Assembly: GCA_030674185.1 (NCBI GenBank)
Contig: JAPXFY010000026.1
Coordinates: forward strand, 52,540,246 to 52,565,245
DNA from: Monoplex corrugatus
Taxonomy: Eukaryota > Mollusca > Gastropoda > Littorinimorpha > Ranellidae
Length of the DNA: 25,000 nt
Reading direction: 5' to 3'
Positions 1-8,990 of the stretch are shown piece after piece. Every line of letters starts with the position of its first letter. The first letter of the stretch is position 1. Both the position numbers and the translations under genes were made by a program. The notes below the pieces were generated by a model. The model was not told the origin of the DNA, made no database searches, and saw nothing but the letters and a program-made list of their open reading frames with translations.

Positions 1-204
1 AAACAAAACAAAAACAGAAACAAACAAATTAAACACCAAACAAACAACATCATCAACAACAGATCCGAAAAACGAAGAAACTAACAACAACAACACAATG
101 ATTAGAAAAAGCCCACCACTTCCTATTTTACATGTGACAAAACCTTTACTGTATTAGGAATGGTGCTGTGCTGGTGCTGGTAGTTTTGGTGGTATTGGTG
201 GCCG

Positions 205-241
<37 letters not shown>

Positions 242-259
242 TGTGTGTGTGTGTGTGTG

Positions 260-326
<67 letters not shown>
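205..326. repeat. (GT)n microsatellite
   Basis: An almost pure GT run of about 120 bp, interrupted only by a GA at 239-241 and an ATG at 259-261. The bases before it (1-204) are AC- and A-rich low-complexity sequence with no gene that I can see. The Cys/Val and Thr/His open frames across it are repeat translations, not genes. Confidence 0.97.
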
Positions 327-327
<1 letters not shown>

Positions 328-445
328 AAAGGATTCTTGTGCGTGTTTTCAACTAGTTTTAATAACCAAACGTTTGGCCATTTTAATGCAAGACTCTCTG
401 CCTTTCTCTCTCACTTTTCTTGTTTAATCTCCCTCCTCCCCTCTC

Positions 446-486
446 AAAAAGCAAGAAAAAGAAAAGAAAAGAAAAGAAAAAGAAGG
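446..486. repeat. (GAAAA)n purine tract
   Basis: Short run of GAAAA-type units on the plus strand. Nothing gene-like lies between the GT tract and the LINE fragment that follows. Confidence 0.8.
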
Positions 487-544
487 GAAACAAAAGGAAA
501 TGATCTAATATTGACATGATGGGATGTCTGTCTGTGTGGATTTC

Positions 545-975
545 TCTGTTGCTTGCGAACGGAATTTCACCAAATCTCTTAATGGCAGATCCGTTGAGGC
601 AGCCGAAATGTGGTTTCTAAGAAGTATGCTGAAAGTTCCATGGACAGTAAAGAAAACAAACGAGACAGTCTTGATGGAGGCAGACACAAGAAAATCATTG
701 ATAAGGAAAATTAGGAAAAGAAAAGCAACAGTTATAGAACATTTTATGAGGAAAGGGGAATCAGAGCACCTGGTCACAACAGGAAAGCTGGAGGGACAGA
801 GAACACTACGTAGACCCAGGGAGAAAATATTGGACGGACTTGCAGGGTGGCTGAGGACAGAGAGGGTGGAAGATGTACCTGTAGCGACAAGGGATAGATT
901 CATATGGAGAGCAATGATCGCCAACGCCAAGCGGCAGGGCACATGATGATGATGATGATAATGATGATGATGATG
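545..975 (+). mobile_element. 5'-truncated LINE, ORF2 C-terminus plus ATG-repeat tail
   Basis: This is the C-terminal end of a non-LTR retrotransposon polyprotein in one open frame, read from about codon AAEMWF (599) to the stop at 944-946. The frame holds the block typical of many invertebrate LINE C-termini: AAEMWFLRSMLKVPWT, then KTNETVL, RKIRKRKAT, EHFMRKGESEHLVTTGKLEG, DGLAGWL and RDRFIWRAMIANAKRQGT. The stop codon is immediately followed by a (TGA/ATG)n stretch to 975, which fits a LINE 3' microsatellite tail. The reverse transcriptase and endonuclease domains are absent, so this is a dead 5'-truncated copy. The true left edge is not visible; 545 is an estimate. Clade not assigned. The frame has no internal stop, suggesting modest age. 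Confidence 0.75.
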
Positions 976-1139
976 CGTCAGAATAAATCAATTTAACGTA
1001 TTTGTTTGTTTTCTGTTTGTTTGTTTTTTAATCGAGTACGTGTATGCATGTTGTTTTGCCCTAGCCCTACACCGTGCAAGCAGTGTAAGTACGTTACTGT
1101 ACGGTCTGTGGACTTCCGTCTACCTTGGGCCTGTATGCT
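976..1139. other. Unassigned spacer
   Basis: TTTG-rich start (1008-1027), then unique-looking sequence without a recognisable gene or repeat. Confidence 0.5.
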
Positions 1140-1634
1140 GGGTGTTTTCTTCCTTAATTGTTGGGACTTGTAGTACCATGTGAGACAAAAACACTACACG
1201 GCGGACACTTAAACAACCTCTTCCGAGACGTCCCTCCTGACGCAATTTTCCAGTTTTTACAAGAGATCAATAGATTTCACCTGATACGATTTTACGGCTG
1301 TTTTTCTTTAACCCTTTGATTCCCGCACCCTATCTTCCGCCAGCAAAAATGTAACCCTTTGACTCCCTCACCCTGTCCACCAGCTTCCTGCAGGAAACAG
1401 GTTGATAAGGTGAGGGAGTCAAAGGGTTACATTTTTTGCTTTGCTGTCATGGTTGACAAAGCACGATGCTAATGGATTGGCTGAGGGAGTCAAAGGGTTA
1501 ATTGCATTTTAGACTTGCAAGGTTAACGGTGAGTATACTTTTTAACTATCTTTTTATCTTAACGAGTTGTCATTTTTGACGTGGTGTTAGCCCTGATATG
1601 GTTCTAGTAGTCGGCTGGGCTATAAGCAATATGA
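1140..1634 (+). mobile_element. LINE family L, 3' end, split by a MITE
   Basis: The plus strand matches the reverse complement of 22380-22700 over its length. The translated stretch NLFRDVPPDAIFQFL (from about 1217) is identical in both copies and continues as QEINRFHLI, a pattern typical of the end of RNase H-bearing LINE ORF2 proteins. The 3' untranslated part resumes at 1502 after the inserted MITE and ends with AGTCGGCTGGGCTATAAG then CAATATGAAC (about 1607-1634). The left edge near 1140 is where similarity fades. A frameshift near 1211 shows the copy is dead. Confidence 0.75.
1308..1501. mobile_element. piggyBac-type MITE, copy 1 (TTAA-flanked)
   Basis: The 186-bp element (1312-1497) lies between TTAA at 1308-1311 and TTAA at 1498-1501. 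Ends are inverted repeats: CCCTTTGATTCCCGCA on the left and the complement CCCTTTGACTCCCTCA on the right. CCC...GGG ends with a TTAA duplication are the hallmark of the piggyBac superfamily. The centre carries a second palindrome (1355-1426) with the same CCCTTTGACTCCC / GGGAGTCAAAGGG arms. The element interrupts LINE L; the paralogue near 22.5 kb has a single TTAA at the matching place. No coding capacity. Confidence 0.85.
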
Positions 1635-1904
1635 ACATAGGTGTTTTCATGTTTCCCTAAGCCATCAGATACTGACATTACATGGCTTACAGGATCTTTA
1701 ATGTGCACAGTTGAGGTTCTGTGTGCGTGTACACACGTAACCGGTTTAGGCACCAACACGTCTGCACACATGTTGACCTGGAAGATCTGAAAAAATCTCC
1801 ACCCTTTACCCACCAGGCGGGAGGTACCCAGACGACATCGAACCCCAAACCTTCCGACTGAAAGTACCCCGTCTGTTTCACTTGACTACCGGGCCCCTCA
1901 GTCC
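1635..1904 (-). mobile_element. tRNA-derived SINE, family V, copy 1
   Basis: On the minus strand the head (from about 1904) has an A-box-like TAGTCAAGTGA and a B-box GGGTTCGATG (complement of 1844-1855), as in tRNA-derived Pol III promoters. A core with GGATCTTTAATGTGCA (plus strand 1692-1707) follows and the element ends near 1635 in a GAAACATGAAAACACC segment. It aligns along its whole length with the copy at 14.09-14.89 kb. It lies tail-to-tail with the LINE L copy. The open frames 1604-1881 on the minus strand are chance. Confidence 0.7.
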
Positions 1905-2155
1905 AACATTCAAACCGGAGTGGTGATCACTGTATAACATGTCTTACTAAAGATCTCTTTTATGGACGGATTTTAACGAAATTTGGGACAAATGTGTGGT
2001 GTGGTAGGATGATTCATTCCCGTAAATTTCATCAAGCTCGATCAAAGGTCAAGGTCACTACTGAGCAAAACCGGTTATCGTCGGATTTTGAAGAAATATC
2101 GTCTGCATTTTCCCTACTATAGCGCTTAGTCTGAGTTGCCTAAAGTGCGAAACTG
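1905..2155. other. Unassigned spacer with GGTCAAGGTCA motif
   Basis: No gene seen. The segment near 2042-2060 contains AAAGGTCAAGGTCACTAC, two abutting AGGTCA half-sites, similar to a repeated motif common in molluscan interspersed repeats. Related words appear near 5131 and 5641. Confidence 0.4.
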
Positions 2156-2705
2156 TTATTGTTATTGTTGTTTAAAGCCCAGCCGACTGCATACAGCCAT
2201 ATCAGGGCTACAACCGCTTCAAATCATACAAAACTTCAACAGGAAAAAAAAAAGAAAAGAAAATTAAGTACAAATATCAATGCGTTTGCCCAAGTAATCC
2301 AAGGACATGCCCCTAGCGTCGACCACTCCGTCCAATTCATCACACCGGGGATTTTAAAACACACCTGAATACAAATTTAAGCATACCCAGAGACACCAAA
2401 ACATACATAAAAACGGGCAATAAATTACCGAAAATTGCTTCCGCATATCTCACCTCTCTTGGGCCCCAAAATGCACTTCATACATGTACCCAATTAGCAA
2501 TCCTAAGAGAAAGTATGTAATACTTTATCAAACACATACAGGAGAACGGAGAAGCAAGGCAGAAAATGATAGGAAGAAATAACAGAAAGCAAAGAAACAA
2601 AGCAGAAACAAAGAGAGTGATAGAAAAGAAGAAATTTCTAGTACAGAATTTCCAGAAAATGGGGATACTATTTATACTGAAAGAGCCCCTGGCATCCTCG
2701 TGTGG
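2156..2705 (-). mobile_element. Family R element, copy 1 (full length)
   Basis: About 550 bp, in minus orientation relative to its LINE-like 3' end. The 3' tail (TTATTGTTGTTTAAAGCCC on the plus strand) is at 2156 and the GC-rich 5' end (plus strand GAGCCCCTGGCATCC) near 2700. It aligns end to end with the copies at 5685, 8991, 14251 and 20976. It has no convincing coding region. I could not find a clear target duplication here; the right flank runs straight into repeat M. Confidence 0.8.
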
Positions 2706-2711
2706 TACTTT

Positions 2712-3040
2712 CAAAGCTCCCGACGCCACTCGATAGTCATTTCATCAAGCAAAGGGGGGGGGGGGGGGGGCTGTCCATGCGTTGCATGACACATTAGGAC
2801 CCAGTCATCAGTTACCCTGTTTACAAACCGAATGGCAAGGTGGGGAGATGACAAACCCCGGGACATAGCCACACAACGTGCACCAACCAGATCCAGCCCA
2901 GCCTCTGAACCAAGAGAGAATGGAAGACCCTTCTCTCACCCCACAATGGTCTTCATCTGTCTTTCGGGCAGCCCGCCCTGCCACAGCTTGCGTAGCTGCC
3001 AGCTCCTTTCTCCACTTGACTAGTTTCAGTTTCTCAAGAC
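2712..3040 (+). repeat. Interspersed repeat M, copy 1
   Basis: Aligns with the reverse complement of 16215-16560 and in part with 21622-21716. Shared blocks include GACACATTAGGACCCAGTCA, GGTGGGGAGATGACAAACCC, CAAGAGAGAATGGAAGA and TTTCGGGCAGCCCGCCCTG. A run of 17 G (2754-2770) sits where the other copies have only a few G. The family is not recognised and the short open frame at 2832-3023 is not preserved in length between copies, so I treat it as non-coding. Confidence 0.7.
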
Positions 3041-3100
3041 GACGTCTCCGTGCTCGGAACGAATTCCTTATGCATTAACGTGACAGGTGTTATGTGTATG

Positions 3101-4000
3101 GGATCATGGCACAAGCCTGAAGCCTGCATATAAACCCATGGGATCATGGCACAAGCCTGAAGCCTGCACATAAACCCATGGGATCAAGGCACAAGCCGTA
3201 AGCCTGCACATAATCCCATGGGATCAAGGCACAAGCCGTAAGCCTGCACATAATCCCATGGGATCATGGCACAAGATTTAAGCCTGCACATAATCCCATG
3301 GGATCATGGCACAAGCCTTAAGCTTGCACATAAACCCTTGGGATCATGGCACAAGCCTTATGCCTACACATATAACCAGAGGATCGTGGCACAAGCCTTA
3401 AGCCAGCACATAAACCCTTGGGATCATGGCACAAGCCTTATGCCTACACATATAACCAGGGATCGTGGCACAAGCCTTACGCCTGCACATAAACCGATGG
3501 GATCATGGCACAAGCCTTAAGCCTGCACATAAACCCTTGGAATCATGGCACAAGCCTTAAGCCTGCACATAAACCCATGGGATCATGGCACAAGCCTTAA
3601 GCCTGCACATAAAACCAGGGATCATGGCACAAACCTTAAGCCTGGGCATAAACCCATGGGATCATGGCACAAGCCTTAAGCCTGCACATAAACCTATGGG
3701 ATCATGGCACAAGCCTTAAGCCTGCACATAAACTCGTGGAATCATTGCACAAACCTGCACATAGACCCATGGGCTGATGGCACAAGCCTTGAGCCTGCAC
3801 ATAAACCCATGGGATCATGGCACAAGCCTTAAGCCTGCACATAAAACCAGGATCATGGCACAAACCTTAAGCCTGCACATAAAACCAGGGATCATGGCAC
3901 AAACCTTAAGCCTGCGCATAAACCCATGGGATCATGGCACAAGCCTTAAGCCTGCACATAAACCCATGGGATCATGGCACAAGCCTTAAGCCTGCACATC
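3101..4000. repeat. 40-bp tandem array (about 22 copies)
   Basis: Consensus unit starts GGATCATGGCACAAGCCTTA and continues AGCCTGCACATAAACCCATG; the first units start at exactly 3101, 3141, 3181 and 3221. Later units carry 1-4 bp deletions and one shortened unit near 3740. Forty is not a multiple of three, so the open frames across it rotate through frames and are not genes. It ends beside the 3' end of a LINE fragment on the minus strand. Confidence 0.95.
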
Positions 4001-4580
4001 CACATGACCAGAGTTATAGTCAGATGGACTCATGGGACAAGATCCTCCATCTGTCTTTGATGTGGAGCACCAAGTAGTTTGAGCAGTACTTAGATTGACC
4101 CAGTCTTATTTTTGGCATCAAGCAAACCTTGGTCCAGTCTTAATATTTGCCATCAAGCAAACTTCGATCCAGTCTTAATTTCTGCCATATAGCAAACCTT
4201 GGTCCAGTCTTAATTTTTACCGTCAAGCAAACCTTGGTCCAGTCATATTTTTTGCCGTCAAGCAAACCTTGATCCAGTTAAAATTTTTGCCATCAAGCAA
4301 ACCTTGGTCCAGTCATATTTTTTGCCGTCAAGCAAACCTTGATCCAGTTAAAATTTTTGCAATAAGCAAACCTTGATCCAGTCTTAATTTTTGCCATCCA
4401 GCAAACCTTGATCCAGTCTTAATTTTTGCCATCAAGCAAACCTTGACCTTGGCAACAGCCTCTTTCTAGCGTGCCCTGAGGGATGGCTGCGGACTGTATG
4501 TCACGGCGGGTGACGTGACCAAACCATTCAAACTTCTGTCGTTTCATAATTGACATACGCAATGTTTGATGTTACTTGAA
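4001..4580 (-). mobile_element. LINE ORF2 C-terminal fragment, split by a 35-bp array
   Basis: Read on the minus strand from 4556, the frame gives MSIMKRQKFEWFGHVTRRD then AAIPQGTLERG, the WFGHVTR...QGTLEGG pattern of LINE C-termini. It enters the tandem array at about 4446. On the far side the minus strand reads DRWRILSHESI followed by a stop (4055 down to 4020), which fits the last residues of the same kind of protein. So a LINE 3' end is present on both sides of the array. Upstream reverse transcriptase is absent. Clade not assigned. Confidence 0.65.
4097..4446. repeat. 35-bp tandem array (about 10 copies)
   Basis: Units read GTCCAGTCTTAATTTTTGCC then ATCAAGCAAACCTTG, about 35 bp, with single-base variants (ATCCAGT, ATTTTTTGCCGTC). 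On the minus strand each unit resembles a LINE segment coding for roughly CWMDNIKDW, which is expected just here in the flanking LINE frame. Being 35 bp, each extra copy shifts frame. Confidence 0.9.
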
Positions 4581-4719
4581 AAACTAATCTCTTAAAAAAA
4601 ATCAAAAAAATCATGGAGGTCAGTGGATCTCTGAAGTTTAAAATGAAAAAGAATTGTGATCTAGTTCTTGACCTCGCTTTGAATCCAACAGATGTATGTC
4701 ATACACATCATCATCATAT

Positions 4720-4832
4720 CTTCTTCTTTTTCTTCCTTTTCTTTTTCTTCTCATCACCACCACCACCACCACCACCACGACCATCACCATCACCATCATC
4801 ATCATCATCTTCTTCTTCTTCTTCTTCCTCTG

Positions 4833-4863
<31 letters not shown>

Positions 4864-4912
4864 TTCTTCTTCCTCTGCTTCTTCCTCTTCTTCTTCTTCG
4901 TTTTCTTGTGTT
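4720..4912. repeat. Compound CTT / CAC / CAT / CTT microsatellite
   Basis: Pyrimidine-rich trinucleotide blocks: CTT-like (4728-4752), CAC (4754-4780), CAT (4782-4808), then CTT with two CTCTGCTT interruptions to 4899. Poly-Ser, poly-Glu and poly-Lys frames here are repeat translations. Confidence 0.95.
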
Positions 4913-5070
4913 TCTCTTCCACAAAGTCCGTGAATTGCCACTGGGGCGCCGCAATACATGTGAAGAACTGCTCACCAGATTCCTTCAGCTCTCTCAGTTG
5001 TGTGCCAACGGTCTCTGTCCATTCCGCAATCTTGTCAGTCCATCATTCTTTGTCATCCCCTCCCTAACCC
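4913..5070 (-). mobile_element. Probable LINE 3' end with microsatellite tail
   Basis: On the minus strand a degenerate frame reads MDRDRWHTTERAEGIW, a stop, then AVLHMYCGAPVAIHGLCG, which resembles the closing residues of LINE ORF2 proteins (RDRW...CGAP). It runs directly into the trinucleotide repeats at 4720-4912, which would then be the 3' tail. The match is short and damaged, so this call is tentative. Confidence 0.35.
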
Positions 5071-5255
5071 TCCCTAACCCCAAACCTAGAGGACTGATGT
5101 AGCAAGGCCACGAGATCACGCTACAAGGCCAAGGTCACACCAACAGTTTTCTTTTCCTAACTGATGTCAGCAGATCTTCATATGGTCCACTGTGCCGCCT
5201 GATCGGTGTATCTGAAGTTTAGTACTTTGCCATAACATCTTATTTCCATGGCTTG

Positions 5256-5417
5256 CCCCGTGGGGATGCCGGGGGCTCTTAAAGTATAAACAGTATCCTC
5301 ACCCCTGGAAATTCTGTGCAAGAAATTTCCTCTTTTCTGTCAGTCGCTTTGTTTCTTTCTTCCTCCTTTGCTTTCTGTCATTTCTTCCGAACATTTTCTG
5401 CCTTGCTGGTCCATTCA
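5256..5417 (+). mobile_element. Family R, 3'-truncated copy with target duplication
   Basis: Begins with the standard R 5' end (CCCCGTGGGGATGCC, GGGGGCTCTT) and follows the family for 162 bp to TGGTCCATTCA, then stops. The 9 bases CATGGCTTG occur both immediately before (5247-5255) and immediately after (5418-5426). So this is a complete insertion lacking the LINE-like 3' tail. Confidence 0.75.
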
Positions 5418-5426
5418 CATGGCTTG

Positions 5427-5684
5427 GGTTCACTTTTCCAAATCCGTTGTGACAGTGCTTGACTCACAGGTACACAGAATGACGGAATATACCAATACAC
5501 GTGACAGCCTGATCTTATGTTTCATGGAGATGATGTCTCACCATACATGTTTCAGCCCAGTAGGTACTGTTATTGTCTTTGCAGTCCTTGTAAGAATATC
5601 GGTATGGAAGTAAGTGGGAAAATAATGGCTGAACATTTCGTCAAGGTCAGATAACTTTGGGGTGAGGGGGTAGGGGCGGAAGGA
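5427..5684. other. Unassigned spacer
   Basis: No repeat or gene recognised. Open frame 5368-5613 begins inside the R copy and has no recognisable domain. Confidence 0.5.
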
Positions 5685-6248
5685 TTGTTGTTGTTGTTGT
5701 TATAGTTGTTTAATGCCCAGCCGACTGCGCAGAGCCATGTCAGGGCTATAACCACTTCAAAATATACAAAATTTCAAAACTAAAAAAAAAAAAAAAAAGA
5801 AAAAAAATTTGAGTACTCACATCAATGTATTCGCGCACATAATCTAAGGACATGCCCCCGGCGTTGACCACTCCGTCCGATTTATCGCACAAGGGATTTT
5901 AAAAAAAATACCTGAATACAAATAAATATAAGCATATCTAAGGACACCAAAACATATAAAAACAGGCATAAGTTACCTAAAATTGCATATCTCACCTCCC
6001 TAGAGCCAAAAAATGCACTAAATACATGTACCCAATTATCAGTCCTAAGAAAAAGTACATAAGACTTTATCGAACACTTACAGGTGAATGGACCAGCAAG
6101 GCAAAAAACGATGGGTAGAAATGACAGAAAACAAAGGAACAAGGCGGAAACAAAGAGAATGACAGAAAAGAGGAAATTTCTAGCACAGAATTTTCAGAAG
6201 ATGGGGATACTATTTTTACTGAAAGAGCCCCCGGCATCCCCACAGGGG
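5685..6248 (-). mobile_element. Family R element, copy 3 (full length)
   Basis: Starts on the plus strand with (TTG)n then TTTAATGCCCAGCCGACTGC and ends at CCCCCGGCATCCCCAC near 6241. Full length. The A-rich segment after the 3' box is a run of A (about 5783-5810). No clear target duplication was found because both flanks are G-rich. Confidence 0.8.
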
Positions 6249-6288
6249 TAGAAAGAAACACATCAAAAGAGTGTAAAAAGAGAAAGAC

Positions 6289-6430
6289 GTGTTGTTGTTG
6301 TTGTTGTTTAAAGCCCAGCCGACTGCGTAGAGCCACATCAGGGCTATAACCAGTTCAAAACACACACAACACGTCAACAGAAAAAAAAAAAAAAGGAAAA
6401 GAAAATCAAGCACACAAATCAATGCATTCG
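6289..6430 (-). mobile_element. Family R, 5'-truncated copy
   Basis: Only the 3'-most 140 bp is present, from the (GTT)n tail through CCCAGCCGACTGCG to AATGCATTCG. It is flanked by AAGAGAAAGAC (6278-6288) and AAGAGAAAAGAC (6431-6442), a near-perfect target duplication. This is the classic 5'-truncation outcome of target-primed reverse transcription. Confidence 0.75.
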
Positions 6431-6442
6431 AAGAGAAAAGAC

Positions 6443-7360
6443 TAATACTGCAGTCGATCAGATGGGGTTCTTTTCAATGTTACAATTGAATTTTTCCACA
6501 TGAAATGCGGGTTGCTCCTCCCAGGGAACACTCGTTGCCCAGTTACAGCGCCACCAAACTTTCTCTTTTTCCCCTGTATGGCTTGACCATATCTTTTTCT
6601 GTTCTTTGTCCCCTTCTTCGTTTTTCTTTTTTAAAATTTTTTCTTCTTCTTTTCTTTTCTTTTCCTCACGATTTTTATGACTGTTGTTGAGAAGCTGGGT
6701 TGCCTTTGCCAACTTGATTATGGTATATGTCTGTGTTAGTATTACGGATCCTCTGATCTGTTTAAGCAGGAATAATCGAACTCAGGCAGAGCGCTTTGTA
6801 GTGGTATTACTGGGCGGAGGAGGACCGGGGGGGGGGGGGGGGTAGGCAGATACTGAGGCAGAAACGGAGGTACCCAGGGAGAGAGAAAGGGATGCAAGGA
6901 GAGGAAAACAGAGAGAGAAAGGGAGAGGAAAGACGAATACGAATCAATACGAACTGACTTAGTCCCAGGCTCCTTATCGAAGGAGGTTATGCCTAAGAGT
7001 GGAAGTGAGAAACTATTAGGCATTATGTACATAACACTCCACTAAGTGAGTACATTCGATATCATTGATATGAATTTCACAGCTATAACAATCATTGGGA
7101 TTTTTTCAGTTCATCTCAATAATTTCTATAATTGTGGTTGTGTTAGCCTGATGTTTCACAGGTTCTTTCTCCCTCCCATTTGTAGGCCTTGCCAACATTT
7201 AGTGTTGTTTCAGTTTTTTTTTTTTTTTCCATTTTTTAAATTCAAGTTTAGGCAAGAATTCATACAATGTAAATATAAAGTGCATTTTTGTAGAACACAC
7301 TTAAATAGATATCATACATAACAATCCAAATATACTGATTGGTATTCATTTATGATCAAA

Positions 7361-7362
<2 letters not shown>
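6443..7362. other. Unassigned stretch with homopolymers
   Basis: No gene recognised. Contains a T/C-rich tract (about 6588-6665), a run of 16 G at 6827-6842, a purine-rich segment (6879-6940) and a run of T at 7207-7219. Open frames are short and without domain features. The 7046-7321 frame is Phe-rich and repeat-like. Confidence 0.5.
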
Positions 7363-7393
<31 letters not shown>

Positions 7394-7455
7394 CACACAC
7401 ACGCACACGCACACGCACACGCACACATATATCATATCATATATATATATATATC
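7360..7455. repeat. (AC)n and (AT)n microsatellite
   Basis: AC repeats with GC interruptions from about 7360 to 7426, passing into AT repeats to 7455. It abuts the R fragment that follows. Confidence 0.95.
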
Positions 7456-7465
7456 CACACAAAGA

Positions 7466-7637
7466 ATTGTTATCTTGTTTAAAGCCACTGACTGCGTAGA
7501 GCCATATCAGGGCTATATGCGTTTCAAAACATACAACACGTCAACAAGAAAACAAAAGGAAAAAAAAAATTAAGTACACGTATCAATGCATTCGCGCACA
7601 TAATCTAAGGAGATGCCCCTGGCGTTGACCACTCCGT
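7466..7637 (-). mobile_element. Family R, 5'-truncated copy
   Basis: The 3'-most 170 bp of R: tail ATTGTTATCTTGTTTAAAG, box with ACTGCGTAGAGCCATATCAG, A-rich segment, then ATGCCCCTGGCGTTGACC up to ACTCCGT. The rest is absent, so it is 5'-truncated. The 7638-7993 interval after it shows no recognisable gene or repeat. Confidence 0.75.
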
Positions 7638-7993
7638 AGCTATAAAACAAAACGCTATTGAATACATTTCAGGCTTCATAAACATAATTATACACTTAAA
7701 TTTAACCAAATGGTTTCATTACCTGTTGACATAGTAAAATAAATCTACAGTTACAGGGACCACGGTGATATATGATGCCTTGATGGTATCCATTTTATTT
7801 TAAGACTGTAAAGTACAGGACAACGCAGTAAGAAATGTAGGGTTTTTTTTTCTTCTATCTGTATTGCACAAGCGACATACGAAATCGTTTTCTCCTGTTA
7901 TGCAACACCCAAGATGACGGTTAGCAATATCAGAAAAAAATTCGTACTTTGTTAAACAGCTTTTTTTGTATTTGTTCAGGTTTATCCAAATTT
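7638..7993. other. Unassigned spacer
   Basis: AT-rich, no feature recognised before the purine array begins. Confidence 0.5.
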
Positions 7994-8534
7994 GAGAGAG
8001 AGACAGAGAGAGAGAGACAGAGAGCAGAGACAGAGACAGAGAGAGAGATGACGGTGAGGGGAGAGAGAGGAGGGAGAGAGAGAGAGAGAGAGAGATGGCG
8101 ATGAGGGGGGAGAGAGGGAGAGAGAAGAGAGACGGGGGAGAGGGGGGAGAGAGAGAGATGGCGATGAGGGGAGAGAGAGGGAGAGAAAAAGAGAGACGGG
8201 GGTAAAGGGAGAGAGAGAGAGAGAGATGGCGCTGAGGGGAGAGACAGGGAGAGAGAAAAGAGAGAGACGGGGGTGAGGGGAGAGAGAGAGAGAAAGAGAG
8301 GAGAGAAGAGGGAGATGGCGATGAGGGGAGACAGAGGGAGAGAGAAAAGAGAGAGACGGGGGTGAGGGAGGAGAGAAAGAAGAGAGAGAAGAGAGAGAGA
8401 AAAGAGAGATGGCGATAGGGGAGAGAGAGGGAGAGTGAGAGAGAGAAAAGAGAGACGGGGGTGAGTGAGAGAGAGAGAGACGAGAAAGATGGCGCTGAGG
8501 GGAGAGAGAGGGAGAGAGAAAAGAGAGATACGGG

Positions 8535-8580
<46 letters not shown>

Positions 8581-8735
8581 AGAGAGAAGAGAGAGAGAGA
8601 AGAGGAGAGATGGCGATGAGGGGGAGAAGAGGGAGGGAGAGAGAGAAGAGACAGACAGACAGCGATGGGATGAGGGAAGAGAGACAGACAGAGAGAGACA
8701 GAGACAGAGAAAACAGCGAAAGAGAAAAAATGAGA
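7994..8735. repeat. Purine-only satellite with alternating motifs
   Basis: About 740 bp of GA-rich DNA with almost no pyrimidines on the plus strand. Two spaced motifs alternate: GATGGCGATGAGGGG (for example 8094, 8158, 8314, 8608) and GACGGGGGTGAGGG (for example 8196, 8268, 8357, 8454). The spacing between successive GATGGCG motifs ranges from 64 to 120 bp. The long Ser/Leu frames on the minus strand (over 300 residues) are translations of CT repeats and not genes. Confidence 0.93.
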
Positions 8736-8990
8736 GAAAGACGGCAATAACATTAAAACAAAAGGTTTGCTCTGTTTTGTTTTCTTTTTGTCTTTTGTTC
8801 AGTTTTGTTTCGCTGTCTTGATTCGTTAATGAAATTACGCCTTTCCATTCTGTTTTCAAGAGTTTTTCATTTCTGCCACTTCCACACTTCGCCACCTTAT
8901 ACAATTTTGCGTGGTCTTAAAAGGGTCTGCTAGATGGCAAACTGAGTGAAGCGGACATAGAATTGTCTGACTGCGACGATCTCAAAGAAT

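Noticed and set aside
2042..2060. Nuclear receptor response element (abutting AGGTCA half-sites)
   Set aside because: Similar GGTCAAGGTCA words recur in repeat-like sequence, so a repeat origin is simpler than a regulatory site.
2156..2705. Family R as an LTR of a retrotransposon
   Set aside because: It has a TATA-like word but no TG...CA ends, the target duplications vary from 9 to 12 bp, and the 3' tail matches a LINE; 5'-truncated copies also argue for target-primed insertion.
3101..4000. CRISPR-like array of direct repeats
   Set aside because: Units are contiguous 40-bp tandem repeats without unique spacers, in an animal-type sequence with no cas genes.
4613..4959. Poly-Ser, poly-Glu, poly-Lys and His-rich frames
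   Set aside because: All six frames of a trinucleotide microsatellite stay open; not evidence for a gene.
7800..8904. 317- and 324-residue Ser/Leu-rich open frames on the minus strand
   Set aside because: They are translations of the CT strand of a GA satellite, with no domain and no codon structure.
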